Shown here: in pieces, positions 11,161 through 23,900 of the stretch
Layout of the letters: every line of letters begins with the position of its first letter
Numbering within the stretch: position 1 is the stretch's first letter
Source of the DNA: Lagopus muta
Lineage: Eukaryota; Chordata; Aves; Galliformes; Phasianidae
NCBI RefSeq assembly: GCF_023343835.1
Contig: NC_064433.1
Coordinates: forward strand, 70,454,032 to 70,518,031
Length of the DNA: 64,000 nucleotides
Reading direction: 5' to 3'
Translations under genes and position numbers: made by a program
Notes under the pieces: model-generated
What the model saw: the letters and a program-made list of their open reading frames with translations, nothing else
The model's database searches: none
What the model was told of the DNA's origin: nothing

Positions 11161-14100
11161 AATCAAATTCCCACAAAATATGTAAAAAATGGCAGAAGTG
11201 GAGTAGATTATTAGTGTTTGCCTATTGACATGGACACGTATCAGTGCAAAAGGAAGCAGTCAACTGGCCAAGCAGCAGGAGCCTGGAATACAATTAGCAT
11301 CCCCCAGATGAGAGGTACTGTGGAACTGCCATTCAATGCGGTGGGGGGTGCTGGAAAGAAAGGAAATATCTAAAGGAAATGGGGGAGAAGAGGTGGCTAG
11401 CTGATGTATGGAAATAGTTCAAATAAAGTAAACCCTTAATTTTTCCAGCCAGTTATTAGCTAGGCAATCACTTATACTACCTTGTATGAAAATACAAAGG
11501 ATGTACAATGTTTACTGGTTTTGGTCTTTCCCAAAGTGAAGAAAATATTCATGCAGACAAGCATGAATAGAAAAACACTTATTCCACTTCTGAATATATT
11601 ATTCTTTTCACAGATCATGAGCAAATGTATGCTTGTATACAGGATTATAATATATTTTTTGCGCTCAGAAGTGCCAAAGAAAAATCGACAGCTTGTTACA
11701 ATATTTGTTAAACTGAAACAGTTTAGTAAAAAACGTTAACTGAACATTAACTAAAACAGTAAGATGCAATAACATCACTGCAATTGCATCTTGCCCTGGA
11801 GAACTCCACCTGTGCTATTTCTCTCCCATCATCACACGTTTCCCTATGAATACTCACTAGTGATCTTATAACGATGCCATCTACAGACCAACAGCATGCA
11901 ATAGCTTGTGCTACAGGGATTTAATAAGAAAGCTTATAGTCACTTGCATGCGGGGTACTTCCTGATGATTAATGGAATTACTTAAAGGAACCAAAGCAGC
12001 TCAGCAGAAGGAAACTTCTCACTTAACCAGCCCATCCATGAAACTATTTCCATGCTATTCCTCTGTTCTGTGGATCTAAGCAAGAGCAGGCTTTTTATTT
12101 TGGTTTGGTTTGGTTTGTTTTTTTTTTTTTGCTTTTGAAGAGGAGATAAAACACCATCTCGGTTAGCCTTCCCTTCTTAAATTAATGGTTGGGGTCAATA
12201 TTTTGGTAGAAACTATCCAGTAATGAGAGAGAGCTCCAGGGCATATGGACAGAGCCCTTTGGGTGTGTCCTGATCAGACCCAGGCACTGCCACTATTGCA
12301 GCACTTCACATTTCTGGATTTGCTAGTGAAAAGCTAGACATTTTTCATTTTTTTTTGCTTTTTCTTCCCATGGAAATTCAAAGAGAATCCAGCTTCTCAT
12401 TAAAGCATATTCCACCTGAATGAAACATATTCCACTCTTCAGGTGGACTGCAAGAAAATACACGATCTTCCAAGCCTGCTCTTTCTTACAGGCTATTAAC
12501 GTGCACTAAACCTTCTCAGAGGGATTACTGGCAGCAACTGCTATCACTAGCATTGTCCCTGAGTGCAGCCACCCACTCATTGTCATTACATGTTAAAATT
12601 ATTTTCCAGGTGTGCTTGAAAAGTATCAGGTGAACTCGTGACCAAGTCCTAATTCAGAGGGAATTCTGAAATGGATCATTCAAACTGCCAGTGGTTGAAG
12701 GGCAAGCCTGTAATCATGCTGCTAGTCTGCATGACACAGGTGAGCATGACCATCTGCCCTGGTGGCTCAAGACTCATCTAAGTTGCCCTTGCTTATGACT
12801 CAGACAAGGAATTCCTGTGCCTTCACTAGTGTTTTACAATGGATAAAAAAGTAGGATTTTATTTTAATGCACAAAGGTTCACTGTGATTATTTCATTCAA
12901 TACCAAGCTTACCAAACAAGAAAGCCTCGTTTTTCTTTTTTGGCTTTGAAAAGAATTACATTTTTAGAAGAAGCAATACAGTGAATGTTTAGAGATCCTC
13001 AATATTTCCCAAGTCTCTGAAATCATGGAACCTTGGACCCAGCTGTAAAACCAATCATATCCACAGGTGAATTGTGACTTCTTTTGTTAGTGATGTTAAA
13101 CCTTTTTCTTACAATTTACAAGCAAGAAGAGGGAATGTAAGGATAGTTTCCAAGTTGCAACAGCTGGATAAAGACATCGGTTTCTCATAGCTCCAACTTC
13201 AGGGTCTGTGCATGGGGAGACTGCATCTCCAGTTTCTGTGTGCTGGAGCATCAGTGTCCCCTCTCTTCAGCAGTGAGTGTGGTTCAACTTGTAACTAAGG
13301 GTTACAATTCACAGTGCAGCATAGCTGTCAGGATCTGTCCCAGGAAAAAACTCAAGCAATATCAAAGACAGATTGCTACTCTTTCCGCTACAAAAGTCTC
13401 TGCTAGATGATTTCAGATGGAAGAACAAAAAATCACAGAGCTCCAAGTATCAGGCAAATGAACTAGCCATAAGGAAGAATTGGGTCTGCAAGCTTGTTTT
13501 GTTCTGTTTGGGTGTGGTTAGAATTTGTAGTAATGGTAAGCCTTTTTGTCACTGTTTGGAGGATACTCTTCACAACACAACAGAAAAGCAGCACAAACTG
13601 CTGTATGTATGTCCATTTTTTCCTGGTCTCCCCCCTTTGTTTGTCATGGGACTTGGTGCAACATAGCCACCGGTACTAAAGTTCGCAGTTACTCAATGTC
13701 CATTTACTTCATGCAAATATTTTTCTTATGATCGAATGATTTTTTTTGAGGATGGCAAATTGTTCTGTTACTATTTTAAGCCAACTGCTGGTAATACAAA
13801 ACTATTCACAGAGCAGTGTAAAATAGAACTTCATGGTTTCCTAAAACTGGATTCAAGGTTTACTTTAGTGGTTTTGGTGACTAAGTTGCATAGATTCTGG
13901 TTTGTTTGCATCTGAGAACATCCTCCGAGGAAGGAATGCAGTGTTTCATTCCTGCTAGCAAGTAATTTAAGCATAAAATGTATTTTTCTTATTTTTAAAT
14001 AATTTCCAGGGCAGATATTCTTTGCTTTTTGTAGAGGCAGTATTTTGTTACTGGGAATAAAAAACAAAAGAGCTTAATGGAAATCATGTATTTGTGTTTT

Positions 14101-17100
14101 TGACAGTGAAAGCAGAAATACTTCTAAATGACAGAAACTGGTTCTATTAAAGCTGAAGGTTGTCTGCTTTCGAGCAAATCTGAATGTAATTGAGGTGGGC
14201 ACTAAGCTTCATTTGCTACATATGGTGCTTGCTGAATAGTCGTATAAGCCAGCTGAATGGTAAAGTCATGCTAAAGTATCAACTATAAACATCAAATTTC
14301 CTGGTTTGTCACCAGGCCTGGGATCCCTACAATACATATTGTGTGTGTTTTTCACTACTTTTATTAAATAATGAATTTTTCTGGCTTCAGAAGCACACTG
14401 GTATATCTAGTACTGTTATAGAAAGAAGCATTTATGCTACCAGGCAACTTTTCAGTTTGCTTCTTGATACCATCACCATCTCTGCATTCATGTATAAGGG
14501 CTGTGAGGAAAAGAAAGTGTGTTTTATTTCTGTACTGTGAACCTGGCAAAAAGGCCATCTCATCTGTGGCAGCAGGGAAGGAAAATAGTAATGCAGATAA
14601 GAACACGAAAGAGCTGCAGCTCTTACACTGCAGTTAAACCCAGGTTGTGTGATAGATAAGCATTACAAATACATCTGGAAAGAGGCACAACTAAAAAGTT
14701 GTGACCTTCTGAAAAGCAGCAGAAGGTACAGCCTTGTGAGTATCGGGAAAAGAGAAGCTCTATATCATCCTTAAGAGGACATGCAAAACTGCTCTGAGCA
14801 GTTACTAGATAGGGTTACAGCATATGTCAGTGCCCATACATCAGGACACTACTACCACTGCAGTTTTTGTCAGCATAAGGTAGATGTAATTTCCATTTGT
14901 GCTGGAGGAACAAAAAAGATACACTGATTAATCTCTTTATGTTTAGTGTCATCTCATGTGAGACCTGAGACTGCATTCTGAACAAAACATGGCATTATAT
15001 CTTTTCTCCTAAAAAGCAATTTTTTCTTATTACATTTAATGCTGTAATTTTACCACATTGACCATTGATACTTTCTGGTAATGATACTGGGAAAAACTGG
15101 AATGTAATTTTCCTGGGTTTTGTGGTTGTTATTATGTTTGTTTTGGGTTTTTCAATAACTTTCTGTGTTTGTATCACTTCCACACTGGTGAATCCAGCAA
15201 GGCAAAAATAATTGCAAGGCTTTTATCTCACAGAACACCCATAAAAAAAAGAGATAAAACCTTGTCATTTTGCTCAGGTCCCCACAGGGCATGTGGTGGA
15301 TAGGTTGCATAGTGCTAATGGGGACTAAAGGACTGAAGCGTCTACAGAATCTTTCTACTTCCTGGCCCCACTCCAAGGTCTCCACTACCAACAATGTCTT
15401 TTTTCCTTTCTTTCACAGTATGTCTGCATCTGGTACATCTCAGCAGTACGTTCATTCCCCATTTTTAATACCAGCTACCCATAACTGAGCCCCAATCTGA
15501 ACATCATGTGCCACATCAGGCTTTTGTCACGACCTTTATGGCAACCCTTTTGTTCCCCCACTCCTCCTGAGTGATATCTCCTGCTACAGCATAAGATCCT
15601 CAGGGAGGAGCTATCCTTTAACTTGCTGTAATCATTCTGCTCTCCTGCCATGAATAAAACATAACAATGGTGGATTGCAGCATGCATGGTATGAAGGATG
15701 TGCTTGCCAAGAACTGTGGCTTGATCCATGCAATCCTAAAAAGAATGGCTCACTGTATTTAGCACATTACTTCAAGTGATTAATCCAGACTGAAAAAAAA
15801 AATTAAAAAAAAAAAGCTGTACTGATATTTTTTTTTCAAGGCACATGAACGTTTTTTAAAAGTAAGATTTCATTTTGCTGAAGCCCAAAGCCTTGGGGTT
15901 GAATTGTCTACTTTCTAGTAGCCCTTTGATGACTTGTGGTCAGTAATGGAAAAAACAACATAATATAGTGTACTGCAGTATCAAACACATTTACTCAATA
16001 ATCTTTGGTATCCAGGAGCTTATCAGAAGCCTCATATCCAGTACAGGCTGCTCTGGGTACAGCCTGGTGTTTCACATTGGAGCAGTATAGAGTCCAGCCA
16101 TACATGTTCAGAGAGCTGCAAACAGACAGATTCTCTTTGTATATAAACACACAGATACCTTTGTATTGCCAAACTTATATCTGAAGATCTGGTTTATCTC
16201 TTCAGTATGGAGTAGCTCTACCAGGAGGCTACTTAGAGAGCAGAATTGCTAGGCTCAGTCCCATTTGAATGAATGAATGAACTAAAAATTGCTTTCAGAA
16301 GGAAAAAGCAGGGCCACTGAATTAGCAACCAAATTCAAAACAGATTCTAAAGTACATCCTCAGGTAGTACTATACACATCTTTCATATGTACGTACATGA
16401 GAGGATGTCTGAGAAAAATCATGAGATCAGCCATAATTTGTGCAGAGACTGCCAGATTTTCATGAACCACGGAGCCAAATAAAACGTGAATACTTTCCAA
16501 GAGAAAACACTGTAGCTAAGTCTCAAGGGTAAATAAAATCTGTCTAGATTAATTTAACATCTGTAGATATCTTTCTAAATGAAAACATCATAAGCATAAT
16601 ATATATACCAGCTGTAAAACATCTATTTCTGGAGTGAAAAAGGTCAATATAAGAGAGAGGAGGAAAAAAAAGGTGTGGTTGTTCCAACTATGCACTTCTA
16701 GGAACTGCAGTTTTTAAAAAATTCAGCATTGTATTAATCTTTTTATTTTTAATCAGAGATTAAATGAGTTTAGATTAAGAACAGTTTGATTTGGCTCAAA
16801 CCTCTAAAAAATGGGTAATTCAATGTTATTACTTAATTATACCTATTTTCCTGTATGTAGTTCAGAGTATTCTTTGAGGATAACAACTGATTCAGGTATT
16901 TGACTTTTCTGCAGCTAGTTGCAAATGAAAGCTGTTCAAATATCTCAGAATCGTAAGCTATCTATAGGCTATCTACAGAACTGAACAGCGTGAGATGTTT
17001 GTCACAGAGAATTGCCATGGTTGCTCAGGTAAACAGGAGCAACAACTCTGGTATAAAGTCTATTAAAAATGTGTCAAAAAAAAAAAAAAAAAAGTGTGTG

Positions 17101-17739
17101 GAATATATAAGGCTTTAATAACTGATTTAAAGATGGCAGGAAAGGACAATGGGAGGCTTGCTGAGGGGAACACTGCCCTAGCCAAGGAGCTTAGAGAAGG
17201 CGGGTAGAAAAGAGGGATAACTAACCTTGGTCATATGGAAAACCAAACCCCACTGGTGATTTCAGCCACTCCTTGATCTACTTTTAAACATCTCAGTGAG
17301 TGGCCTTTGCCACCTTCCTCCCAGGTGTGGTTTAACAAACAACTGAACTGATGTAACAACTTACAGCCGCGACAGGGAAGATCCAGCTTCCTCCTGCCCT
17401 GGCTGAGGCCATCTCCTCTCCTGTGGGCCTGCTCTGCTGTCTGCTGTCTCCTCGATGAGTCAGCCCAACTCATGCACCTACAGAAAATTATCTGGTCTTT
17501 TTGCCAACTTAAAGAGTGAAAATCTGACTAAGATCAACCAAAGTTGATCTTGGTTAATCTTCGTCAAATTTTTACTTGCTTGGGGGTCTGAAAATTGCTA
17601 GAGCCCAAAGAAGGTAAATGACAGAGATACGGGCCTGAAAAAAGCTCAGGAGGGAAAGGAATTTTCTGTTTTCAACACTGTTGAGTGGCAACATGGACAT
17701 AATCCTAAAGGACCACTCTGTTGCCATAACCACCAAAAG
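11161..17739. other. Intergenic DNA without recognised genes
   Basis: No gene supported. It holds poly-A or poly-T runs (for example around 12119, 15796 and 17075), a ten-base inverted repeat at 12411-12447 and a hairpin at 17525-17556. Confidence 0.65.
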
Positions 17740-17925
17740 TACAGTTCTGGAGCCAGAGACACCTTGGTTTGAGGAGTTGTGGAGCCTCATCCTAGGGGAA
17801 CTTCAGAAGCAGCCTGGATTTGGGCCTGAGCACCCTGCCCTGAGGAACTCTGCTTGAGCAGGGGTGGGAGATGGTGACCTCCAGAGCACCCTGCCAGCCT
17901 CTGCCATGCTGTGATCCTGTCACTC
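17740..17925 (+). mobile_element. CR1 LINE 3' end, sense, diverged
   Basis: Reads through GAGGAGTTGTGGAGCCTCAT, CTTCAGAAGCAGCCTGGAT, CTGCTTGAGCAGGGGTGGG, ATGGTGACCTCCAGAG and ends GCTGTGATCCTGTCAC, the standard order of a CR1 3' end. It has several substitutions, including a changed CCCTTCC box, so it is older than the copies at 4966 and 10572. Confidence 0.8.
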
Positions 17926-20900
17926 ATTTTCCATTCTTAAAATTAAACTATGGCATTGCTCTTCAAAATAAGATCTATTTTCACTTTGCATTCTAATTGG
18001 CTTTGGTTTGTTTTTATTTACAGCAAAGCCCTTGTGTTAGAGCACAGTAATATGTAATAGCTAATCTAACTGTAAAATCTCAAGTGGAGAGACAGCACTT
18101 GTAATTCTACTACCAAGCAATTAAGTGATGTCAACACCCTCACACCCTTGATTAATCTTAGCCTCATTTACCCCGTGATAAAATAGCAGTGCCTTGTCTT
18201 CACCCTATCTTTCCAGCAGTGCAGGGTGCTCACTGCAAGTATATTGCAGCAAAGGCCTTTTTTTTTTTTCTTTTGACTACAAACCTGCTGACATGTGCAA
18301 GAGTGACAGGAAGCATTATCTTTTACACAGCTTCAACAGGTTAACTCCTAGAATGTAAACATTTCAAGAATAGACGCATAGGGTATGTATACAGAGGAAA
18401 TTATTTTCTTTCTACAGCAGCTGGAAATAAATTAAAGGTATATTGAGCAAGCTGATACATTTGAAAATCCTAGCCTGGACATTAAACAAATATATGAAAT
18501 ATTACACCCCAGGATAAACAGCAAATATTTTGAGTTCTTTAACAAATATTTGCAGACATGCACGTGGATGGACCGAGTAATCAAAGGAACTGCAGTTGGG
18601 TAGCATGATTTAAAACAGATGCAAAATCTATGTGAAGTCTCTAAACACTCTTGTACCATGCTTCTTGTACTCAGGTTCTTCTGGAACAGAACTTAGTCAT
18701 TTTGTGTGCCCTGTTCCTGGTGCTTCCTTTGGCTTGGGAACATTTGAGGTCTCCAGCTATGTTTGTCAAAAGAGGGAATCTTCCCAGTAAGTACATGCAA
18801 ACCCTCCAAGCACTGAGTAGCTGGTAGGAGAGCAACTTTGGAATATTTGCTGCTTTTCTTTCAAACAGGAGGAATTTTATCTGCCTGCTCCTGGAGCCAA
18901 GGGCAGCAACAAGTTGTTACCTCAAGCCAAGGTTTATGAGGTAAAAAGGGATAGCAGGAGATACTTATAAGGATATAGGTGAAATAATAATTTAAAAAAT
19001 GGGGAAGCTCTATAAAACAATTCAGTTAAAAACTGACCTTTTAGTGACACCCGTACAATGAAAAGCAGACTAGAAAGGCCTGCTGCTCACAGAATGTCCT
19101 TCTGTTGCTTTTTAAAATTATATATCCACATTTTTATCCTGGCTTTCACTTCCTTTCAAGCAAAGTGACCTGAGAAAAGAAGGTGTCTTTGTGGTTTTGT
19201 TTTTTGTTTTGTTTTTTTTTTTTAACTGGCAAGATGTTAACATAGGGTTTATTATGAGAAAAGAAAAAAATGTTCAGAAGATAGGCTGAATATTGCAAAT
19301 GTTGTAGAAAAGCTTTGGATTCATATCCAGCTCTGAATGCAACAATTTTTATTTCTTGCAGGCTTAGAATCACTTTATTTACATGTGTTTTCCAGAAGTG
19401 AAGGAAGCATTTCAGACAGTTTCATTAAAGAGAAACAAGTCTATCTGCAGAAGGATCTGTCATGCGCGATTTTGTTTACTTCTGTCCGTTTGCTAACCTC
19501 AGACTTCAGTGAGTCACGGTATTTTTACTGCCATACTATCCATTCCATAGGCTTTAGCACACTCCTCCAGTTAATTATTAACAAAGTCCAAAGGTATCCA
19601 CCCCTCTCCCACACAGATATTCCTGCTAAACACAGCTCCATAAGATCTTCTTACTTAAAACTGTTCATTACAGTTTGGACAAATACAGTGTTAGGGAGCT
19701 GATGCTTTGGTGTTCCGTAAATTCAGCAGGTTTGAACATCACAGTTCCTGCTGCTGCTTGCATATCCAAACAAAGGGGACCTGCAACAGTCCTGAAGACA
19801 TTTACTAGCTTAACTCTTCTTCATCCACTTGAGAATCACCTTCTTTTTCAGGATTCCCTATAGCTACCTTCTAAGAAAATGAGCTCTTTTCTCTTTCCTG
19901 ATTCTTTGGCTCACTCACTGCTGTCATCCCCTCTACTTCTTTGCCTAGGCCTGACTGTGATTTGGTGCCAGGCAGGTTCCAGCAGTACTGCAGATGGAAG
20001 AAATCAGACAGCGTTTCTTCATCACAGCACACGGTCTCTCCAGTGCATGGGGCATATGCCAGGAATTAGATCTGGAAATTATTTTTATTTCCTGCAGCTT
20101 TTAAAAATTATTTTTCAGCTGAACAGGTCTCCTAATCTGGTTCACAGAATGGCCCTAAAAACTGCTGGTAGTGAGGGAACAGTGAGAACGTAGTGCTGAG
20201 ACGTTCCTGAGTCTACAGTATCAGGAATCTACGGCCTTTCTGCTGCTCGCCTCAGATGAGCTGGCTCTGAACATCTAACAAGAAATAAGCTTGTTGATAT
20301 GTCCTGGCACAGTAAATCTGCACGCATTTTCAAATCTCATCTGGCCTCTTCCACAAAACAAGATATCTTGTTTGGAAATTATTTTGTCAAACATTTGAAA
20401 CAGTTTTGGACTGTCTTGCTTTCAAAAACCTGTTAATCGTGATTTTCACATGACAAAGCAAAACAAAAAAAAAAGCAAAAAGAACAGTGAGAAATACCTC
20501 AACGAGGTCATGGCCAATTGAAGTGTGAAGATAAAAGCGGCACCTGAAAAGGATCAGCCCAACTGCAAGCTTCTTTTACTTAAAAATCTGATCTGCGGAT
20601 ATGTAATAATTGAGTAAAGAGCCCAAAAATGAAACATGTGATCGTTCTTCATAAAAGGTTGTTCTAGCATGTGCTCAAAGTATCAGTCATGAAAGCTGGA
20701 AAAAATGGGTGTAGCACAGTGAGTGTTAGTCATGGCCTGGAAAACAGGGTAGGAAAACAATTTAAGCAGAATAGTTACTCAGCTAATTGCTTTGAATAAG
20801 TATCAGATTTACACACCCTAGCACCCAAACTCAAAATTTCTACTTGATACGATGTACTTGAAAACCTACACTGACAGAAATATCTTTGTCTTTCTCCACG

Positions 20901-23900
20901 TTGAGAAAAAAAATAAAATTAGGTGTTTTCGAAGACTGTATTTAGGCTTGCAAAAGCAACTAGAAAAAGAAACCACTTGCTTTAAGGCTCTTGGAGTAGT
21001 GCAAAAGTGTGGATACAAAGTCCTAGTAACTCCCAGTTTGTTTTCAACTTGCTCTCTCCATGTGCTGCCACTCTGCCACTCTCAAAGCAGCATGCAACCT
21101 GTACTTTCCCTTTAATTGCCTTAAAAAAAAAAAAAAAGGTCAAAACCCAACGCTTAACTTTAAACTCACCCTCAAAAGCAGCTTAAGCCAAACCACTGGA
21201 CTTTGCAGGAAAACAAATATGAGTGCTCATGACTCACGCTGACTCTGCTTGGGTGCTCCAGCAGAAACATAACTTTTAAAATCACTGCATCTGCTTGCTA
21301 AATTAATGTACTCATACCTTTGGTGCATGAAGAACACGGGCTGAAGTGTAATCCCTAGTATGAAGGCAAACATCATTTCCAACTGTAGTTTTGATTTCTG
21401 TGTCTGGGCTGCAAAGAGCTGAGATCACAGGAAGCTGACATATACATGATAATTCCTTCCTAAACTCTGCATAATACATGAGAAAAGGCGCATAAACTAC
21501 TGAAGCTTAGATTAAGGCTATAACTAAAGCCAGACAAGAATAAATAAGTATTGATCAAAGTATGCTGGGAGAACTTACCATTTGTAGTGTGTGCTAATCT
21601 AAGCATGCAAGGACATACGCATGCACTGCATGGGTATTTAAATGGACACAGTACAAATCTTAAAGAGAACCTAACATAAGCTGCTAATTGTATTAAGAAA
21701 CATGATCCACCATGCATTTTTTCTTGCTTCAGTGTTCTGTATTGATCTTCAGGAACATGGTGGATTTTAGCATGATTATTAAAGAACAGTAGGCAGAGCA
21801 CAGGGCATTAGAGGTATTAGAGGAAAGAAGGGTTGGTTGTTGGAAGCAGCCACCAGAAAGGAGTACAGAACTGTTGCAAATACTAAAGAGGCTTGAGAGT
21901 AAAGGATAGCTTTAACTGAAGAGTGGGAAGAGCGAAGGGCAAAAAATATGTTGCAATAGTAAATAATGAATAAGACATGAATCACAGTGATGGTGCTGTT
22001 GACAGAGAGGTTTAAAGATGTCGCCCAAGAGGAGAACCTCAGTGTGACAAATGAGACACCAAATATGAAATGCAGACTGGGGAAGAAGAAGCAGCAGAGA
22101 ATTTGCTGAGCCAACAGGGCAAAAGCAGGGAAGTGAAAGGCCTGGATAGGAAAAATGCTGTCTTTGAAGCAGGAAACATTTAAATACTATTAAATCTGCT
22201 AAATCCTGCTGAATCTAGTAATAGAATGCCAAGTGAAACCAAAATGCACAGGAAAGGAATCTTACAGTGGGGGAGGAAGACATTTGGATGAGAGGTAGAG
22301 TGTATTTAGGAAAGAACCAAACAGATGATTGTTAAGAGTACTTGCTTGCTCTTGTAAATTATTTTCAATCTAATACTTTCCCCGATGGTTGTTTGACATG
22401 TTACAGAAGTGTCAGGAGTGGGCTTCCCCTCTGGAAGATCTTGGACAGGGCTTCCCCTTTCATTTACCCATAATGTATGAATCATTTGTCACTGTAAGAA
22501 AGGCATTTGCTCACCAACAACAGTTTTTCTTAAAAACAAAAAAAACAAAAACAAAAAAATCACCTTTTTATTAAAATGAAGAAATGAATGAGTTGCAGTA
22601 ATAATATTGGGGGAACTATCTCATTAAGCAAAATGTAAATCCACAATTCTTTCAATTGTTTTCAATAACAATAGCCAGCCAATAGTAATTATGAAAGTAT
22701 CAGCATGAAAAGGATATTGTTTATTAGAGAAATTCTAAACACTTTGGGCCAAGAAGGGTTAAATGGTAAGTTTTGAGCAGCAGCATCTTAAATACAACTG
22801 TTCAGACAGGAGACAGGAAGAGATGTACTGACATCTGGAGCATTTGGTCTTGAAGTTCTGACAAACAGTGAACTATTTCACTAGTAAGTAAGAAGTAACG
22901 AGTAAATTCACTTTCAAAGTTGGATAGAAAATATCTTAGAAATGACTGTCTTGGTTCACAGTCTACATCAAGTGGAACAGCATCTTAAACATCTGTAATG
23001 AAAATTAAATATAGTTAAATATAGCTATCAACTTTAATCTCTTATTTTGTAGGAAAAGTAAACCTTACTTAGATTAAAAAATAATCCAATATCTAGAGAG
23101 TTTTGTGGAAAATTGGGCTTGTGTAAGCCTGTAACCTGCTCCCTGGTTCTGTCCAGGACTTGTCATATTAAAATGAGGCAGGTGTGCTTGAGATGATTTA
23201 TCTTAGAATGTGTTCATTTACCACTCTTAGAAGTTTACTCTTATATAGCCCAGAGACCTGCATCTAAAGCCAACCAGCCCTCAAAGACAGCCTGCCCTAA
23301 AACAGCAGTTAATCCCAGCACAGACCTTTCTGTGAAACTTCTGCAGTGGGACAGCAAGAAAGGTAAGGATGGGCTCATCTTACATTTGCCTCTGCTTCAC
23401 CAGTTCGCTTGTGTAGGTGGGTTGATTTGGAGAGAGAACCAGTCCTTTAAGAATAATTTGCATATTGCATATGTACGTAAGCCATGTATTTAACTGATAT
23501 AACTCATGTTGTCATCTTCCATTTATTATCACTCGGGACTTTTGGCTTCACGTTACTCTGACAGATCACAAGTGGGCAGGATTCAGCCTGCACAAAATTA
23601 TGCACAAAAGTCTTAAATTACACTCAAAAGTTTTTATATACTTCTGTTAGTGACTTCTGTTCGTAAAGCTTGCTCTCTTGTGAAAGTCTGTCCACCTCTT
23701 TTCCTTTAAGAAGAGTAATACGGTTAAACTGAAATAATTTTCAGTGAGTGAACAGTAGCTCATCATTAAATCATTAGCCACAGAAAGAGAAAAGGAACTT
23801 GTGTGCTTTTCCAGCTTATGAAACACTGTATGTGCTGTTTGGGGCTGCAGTTTCTGTTCAGATAAATGTCTAATGGAAAGGCCCCACTTTATGGCTTGTA

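Noticed and set aside
12411..12447. Ten-base inverted repeat TCCACCTGAA...TTCAGGTGGA
   Set aside because: Short arms with a 17-base loop are expected by chance in 64 kb; no other feature supports function.
21779..22114. 111-residue hydrophobic minus-strand frame, loosely like a membrane protein
   Set aside because: Hydrophobicity follows from T-rich codons on that strand of a purine-rich block; no receptor motifs or conserved spacing.
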